From Penelope pileata (Eukaryota; Chordata; Aves; Galliformes; Cracidae), in the NCBI GenBank assembly GCA_013396635.1, contig WBMW01001708.1:549448-613447 (forward strand): 64,000 nt of DNA. Reading direction: 5' to 3'. The position numbers and the translations under genes are program-made. The notes beneath the pieces are model-generated. The model searched no databases. It saw only the letters and a list, made by a program, of their open reading frames with translations, and was not told the origin of the DNA. This document shows positions 62,495 to 64,000 of this stretch, one piece after another. Numbering within the stretch: the first letter of the stretch is position 1; every line of letters begins with the position of its first letter.

Positions 62495-64000
62495 GCCAAC
62501 AAAACAACTGCTCTCTTCAAACCATTTTCAGGTTCATTTTGCATAAAGATTGTAGTAACTGTGAACACCAGAAATGAGTTCATTCTGTTCATCAGTGACA
62601 ATGCAAGTAAGAGCCTGACTTCAGTGCTCTTTGTCTTGCTTGGCCAATTCACATACTGCCATACTTTCAAGACTGCTTTTTCTTCACAGTATTTGACTTA
62701 GTCCAGGAATAAATCCCAAAATGTAGTAAAGTAAGAATCAGTTCGAGGAGTAAATGACTGAGTTTCATTTTTTCAAGCTAAACAGTCCTAAGTGACAGCT
62801 TATAAAAAGGGGGGAAGGGACACCTGTAATTATTTGATGTGGTACACATATAAAAGACATTGAGGCAATTATTAAAGAAAATTAAGCTGACCAAAGTTCA
62901 TTTCCCTTGCAAAGCTCTCCCTCCCCTGAGATTCCAGTCAATTGTGCCACACAGCCCACAGTACAAACCTCAGTAACAGAGTCACTGGGGATCTCAAACC
63001 ATTTGATCAGTTTAATAGGAAAAAGTGATGCGACACCTGTTTGTAATCACAGGGGTTTCCTTATGTAAGTCACTGTCTGCCATGAGACAAGCATGACCCC
63101 AGGCACCGTTCCAGTTTGCATGGAACACTGGCATTACTACTGTTTATTAACAGTACCTGATTATCTGTGATACTTTGTGTTTGGATTCTCAATACATCAA
63201 TTGCAGTTAAAAATATTAAAATATTCAGCACTCCTCGTGAGAAATCCTCTGCTACACAAGCACAGACTCTACACTTCCTGCTCCCCCATTTCTTTCCAGT
63301 ACCCAAGACCTAAGCACAAATCGGAGAGAACAGCTGGGGCCTCAGTTAGTTTTAATTTCTCACCTAAAACTATCTGTAATGCCAGTTCTTTGGACTCTAC
63401 ATCCTATGCAACATCTCCAGTTGTAACTGGCTTCAAGAAGGAGGCTAAAAGAAAGGTAGGTTTGAGCTTGGCAGAATGAGAGCTGTCAAGTAACTAGGAC
63501 TTGTTTAAAACAAATTACTCCAGAAGTGGCTACTGAAGAGCAGCTATTCCAAATAACTCCATGTTTGCAAAGTCTTATTACATACAAAGTACATTTCAAT
63601 ATGAGCTTCTCACTTTGAAAGCATGTACAACATCTACAAGGTAATGGGTAGGAAGGCCAACAGAGCAGTCCATAAGTGTGACTAGACCTCGGAGACAAGA
63701 ACGGAAGTACAGACACAGACCATTGATATCTGAACACCTTCTCCTTAATGCTGGTTTGCCTGCTCAGGTTACACTGACACGAGCTTGCTGATGTATTACA
63801 TTCATGCAAGGTTATCTGCACCTGATAGCTGACAAGAAACTGAACTGCTTCTGCTATTTCTTCATTTTCCAGCAATTTTCCAGGAATATATAGAGGAAAT
63901 TTAAAGAGAATCAAACTCATTTTGGGTTTGTGCTGCAGATCTGATCAGCTAGGGGTTTTGTTCACATACCACCGTCTAAATAGATTTGCCAGAGACTCAA
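62495..64000. other. Unique DNA, no gene seen
   Basis: A 144-codon minus-strand frame (63486-63920) and a 100-codon plus-strand frame (63177-63479) are present. Neither shows a recognisable motif, coding rhythm or splice framing. No repeats were recognised to the end of the window. Confidence 0.5.

Noticed and set aside
63486..63920. 144-codon minus-strand frame as a gene
   Set aside because: No recognisable motif or splice framing, and roughly one or a few frames of this length are expected by chance in 64 kb.

Overview
The window reads as a stretch of bird nuclear genome, most likely from a galliform (chicken, turkey, quail or a relative). The evidence is the interspersed repeats. Four fragments carry the 3'-end signature of CR1, the dominant avian non-LTR retrotransposon. 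Two short elements have the ends and residual reading frame of the mariner family known as Galluhop / Mariner1_GG in galliform genomes. The rest is AT-rich, low-CpG, mostly single-copy DNA with A/T homopolymers and microsatellites. Two short N runs sit next to homopolymers, which fits assembly gaps. There is no sign of bacterial, organellar or viral gene organisation: no operons, tRNA, rRNA or CRISPR.

No protein-coding gene can be named or firmly supported. Most open frames are 60-120 codons and occur about equally on both strands, as expected by chance in DNA of this composition. Several longer ones are explained by CR1. The window is therefore best read as intergenic or deep intronic DNA.

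Layout: 1-5.0 kb AT-rich unique DNA; 5.0-5.3 kb CR1 (+); 5.3-12.5 kb unique DNA with a 16-base gap at 8.05 kb; 12.5-12.7 kb CR1 (-); 16.2-16.7 kb mariner copy 1; 16.7-22 kb unique DNA with a small CpG-dense patch near 19.6 kb; 22.0-25.2 kb a minus-strand cluster of exon-like segments around a 29-base gap at 24.1 kb; 32.8-35.2 kb further exon-like minus-strand segments; 34.2 kb a 46-bp tandem duplication; 36.4-36.9 kb the longest CR1 copy, keeping ORF2 C-terminal coding sequence; 39.8-40.0 kb an exon-like segment; 41.5 kb a young 74-bp tandem duplication with A-runs; 45.1 kb a perfect 10-bp hairpin; 45.4-45.85 kb a GC-rich block ending at a CR1 stub (-); 54.3-54.9 kb mariner copy 2; 62.1-62.5 kb a possible retroposed transcript 3' end; the remainder AT-rich unique DNA.

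The most speculative point is the minus-strand exon-like cluster. Four segments between 25.2 and 22.0 kb have good splice consensus and compatible reading phases, but the largest contains two in-frame TGA codons. If real, this is a decayed or fast-evolving gene I do not recognise. A rough estimate says similar segments arise by chance many times in 64 kb, so confidence is kept low.
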